From assembly GCA_039929265.1 (NCBI GenBank), contig JBDSRN010000052.1, forward strand, positions 1-5,002: a stretch of 5,002 nt of DNA, written 5' to 3'. How positions within the stretch are numbered: the stretch's first letter is position 1; each line of letters opens with the position of its first letter. The notes under the pieces were generated by a model. The model was not told where the DNA came from. It saw nothing but the letters and a program-made list of their open reading frames with translations, and ran no database searches. Positions 4,620 through 5,002 of this stretch are shown here, in pieces. The position numbers were made by a program, and so were the translations under genes. The DNA comes from ZC4RG30 sp039929265 (lineage in GTDB: Bacteria; Pseudomonadota; Gammaproteobacteria; Steroidobacterales; Steroidobacteraceae).

Positions 4620-5002
4620 CGGCTCCCTCCAGCTCACGCAACACGAAATCATTGGTCCATGAGGACTCCGACCAGCCGGTCATGAAACCAGTATGACCAC
4701 CGTAGCGCGTGCGCACGATGCGCAGTTGTTCGCTGCGCGCGAGGCTTGCGAGGCTGCTCACAGGGATGATTGGATCGTCCTCGGCCGACAGTATGACCGT
4801 TGGCGCGGACAACGTCGCGAGGCGTGCACCGGTGATCGCGTAACCGGCGAGGTACTCGTCGATGTGCGGGTAACCCGTGTGTCGCATGACCAGCTCCGCT
4901 GTCATCGGCCGCAACTTCGGCGCGCGCAGGAGGCTTGAGAAGTCGTAATGCCCGGGCCACGCGCGCTGCTTGCGCAACAGCGAGCGCGTCCACTTGCCGA
5001 CG
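4609..5002 (-). CDS. YheT/EMB8-type alpha/beta hydrolase, C-terminal part (130 residues in window)
   Basis: The frame is open to the right edge, so the N-terminus, including the nucleophile Ser elbow, lies outside the window. The visible part carries the end of an alpha/beta-hydrolase fold. It shows a cap-like helical region (about 15-60: YDFSSLLRAPKLRPMT ... HIDEYLAGYAITGARL), then SAPTVILSAEDDPIIP, where one of the two Asp (residues 75-76 of the visible part) should be the catalytic acid. RYGGHTGFMTG follows, with the catalytic His (residue 103, codon 4695-4693). The YL..Y...GARL-PT-DDP-GGH.GF layout fits the COG0429 (YheT-like) hydrolases, whose physiological substrates are mostly unknown and may be esters or lipids. 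The protein ends ELEGAGAG, and its TGA overlaps the DUF4153 GTG by 11 bases, so the two are probably co-transcribed. Confidence 0.87.
   Translation of the reverse strand, partial: VGKWTRSLLRKQRAWPGHYDFSSLLRAPKLRPMTAELVMRHTGYPHIDEYLAGYAITGARLATLSAPTVILSAEDDPIIPVSSLASLARSEQLRIVRTRYGGHTGFMTGWSESSWTNDFVLRELEGAGAG
4620..4632 (-). promoter_or_regulatory. Shine-Dalgarno site deciding the DUF4153 start
   Basis: On the minus strand GGAGG (4630-4626) lies 6 bases before the GTG at 4619, inside the last codons of the hydrolase gene. The alternative ATG at 4652 has no such site and would need a 44-base overlap. The strong site within the upstream coding end suggests translational coupling. Confidence 0.75.

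Noticed and set aside
4620..4652. ATG start giving a 596-residue DUF4153 protein
   Set aside because: It lacks a good ribosome-binding site and adds a Cys-rich stretch translated from hydrolase coding sequence; GTG 4619 has GGAGG at ideal spacing.

Overview
The window is GC-rich (roughly 60-65 % by eye), with tightly packed genes and strong G/C preference at third codon positions. The gene families present are a DUF924 protein, a SPOR-domain lipoprotein, a bactofilin, a DUF4153 membrane protein and a YheT-type alpha/beta hydrolase. Together they suggest the chromosome of a Gram-negative proteobacterium, most likely a gammaproteobacterium of the Steroidobacter/Xanthomonas-Nevskia kind. That placement is an inference from gene content, not a match to a known genome. 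I see no transposase, integrase, phage gene, CRISPR array, tRNA or rRNA.

Layout from left to right. Positions 1-101 hold a candidate 30-residue ORF on the minus strand; its strong Shine-Dalgarno sequence lies inside a hairpin. It diverges from a plus-strand gene (256-645) for a 129-residue protein I do not recognise. A gap rich in dyad symmetry (646-824) leads to a plus-strand DUF924 gene (825-1454). A rho-independent terminator (1467-1506) follows; its U-tract serves minus-strand transcription arriving from the right. Between that terminator and the next stop codon is a 176-base gap with small hairpins (1507-1682).

The centre is an envelope/cytoskeleton divergon. A SPOR-domain outer-membrane lipoprotein (minus, 2360-1683) and a bactofilin (plus, 2448-2852) share an 87-base intergenic region, with a 13-bp near-perfect palindrome between the two candidate promoters. 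The bactofilin meets, tail to tail with only 9 bases between stops, a minus-strand pair: a YheT-like hydrolase (partial, running off the right edge) and a DUF4153 polytopic membrane protein. Those two overlap by 11 bases and look translationally coupled.

Three start sites were moved from the longest possible ORF: GTG 2360 (SPOR lipoprotein), GTG 4619 (DUF4153) and ATG 825 (DUF924). The first two are fixed by strong ribosome-binding sites, the last by family alignment. How the genes work together is only partly inferable: the SPOR protein (peptidoglycan binding), the bactofilin (membrane-associated polymer) and perhaps the DUF4153 protein all point to the cell envelope. I found no convincing novel multi-gene system. 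The items most worth checking are the hairpin-covered small ORF, the shared operator-like palindrome of the SPOR/bactofilin divergon, and the long structured 3' region ahead of the terminator.
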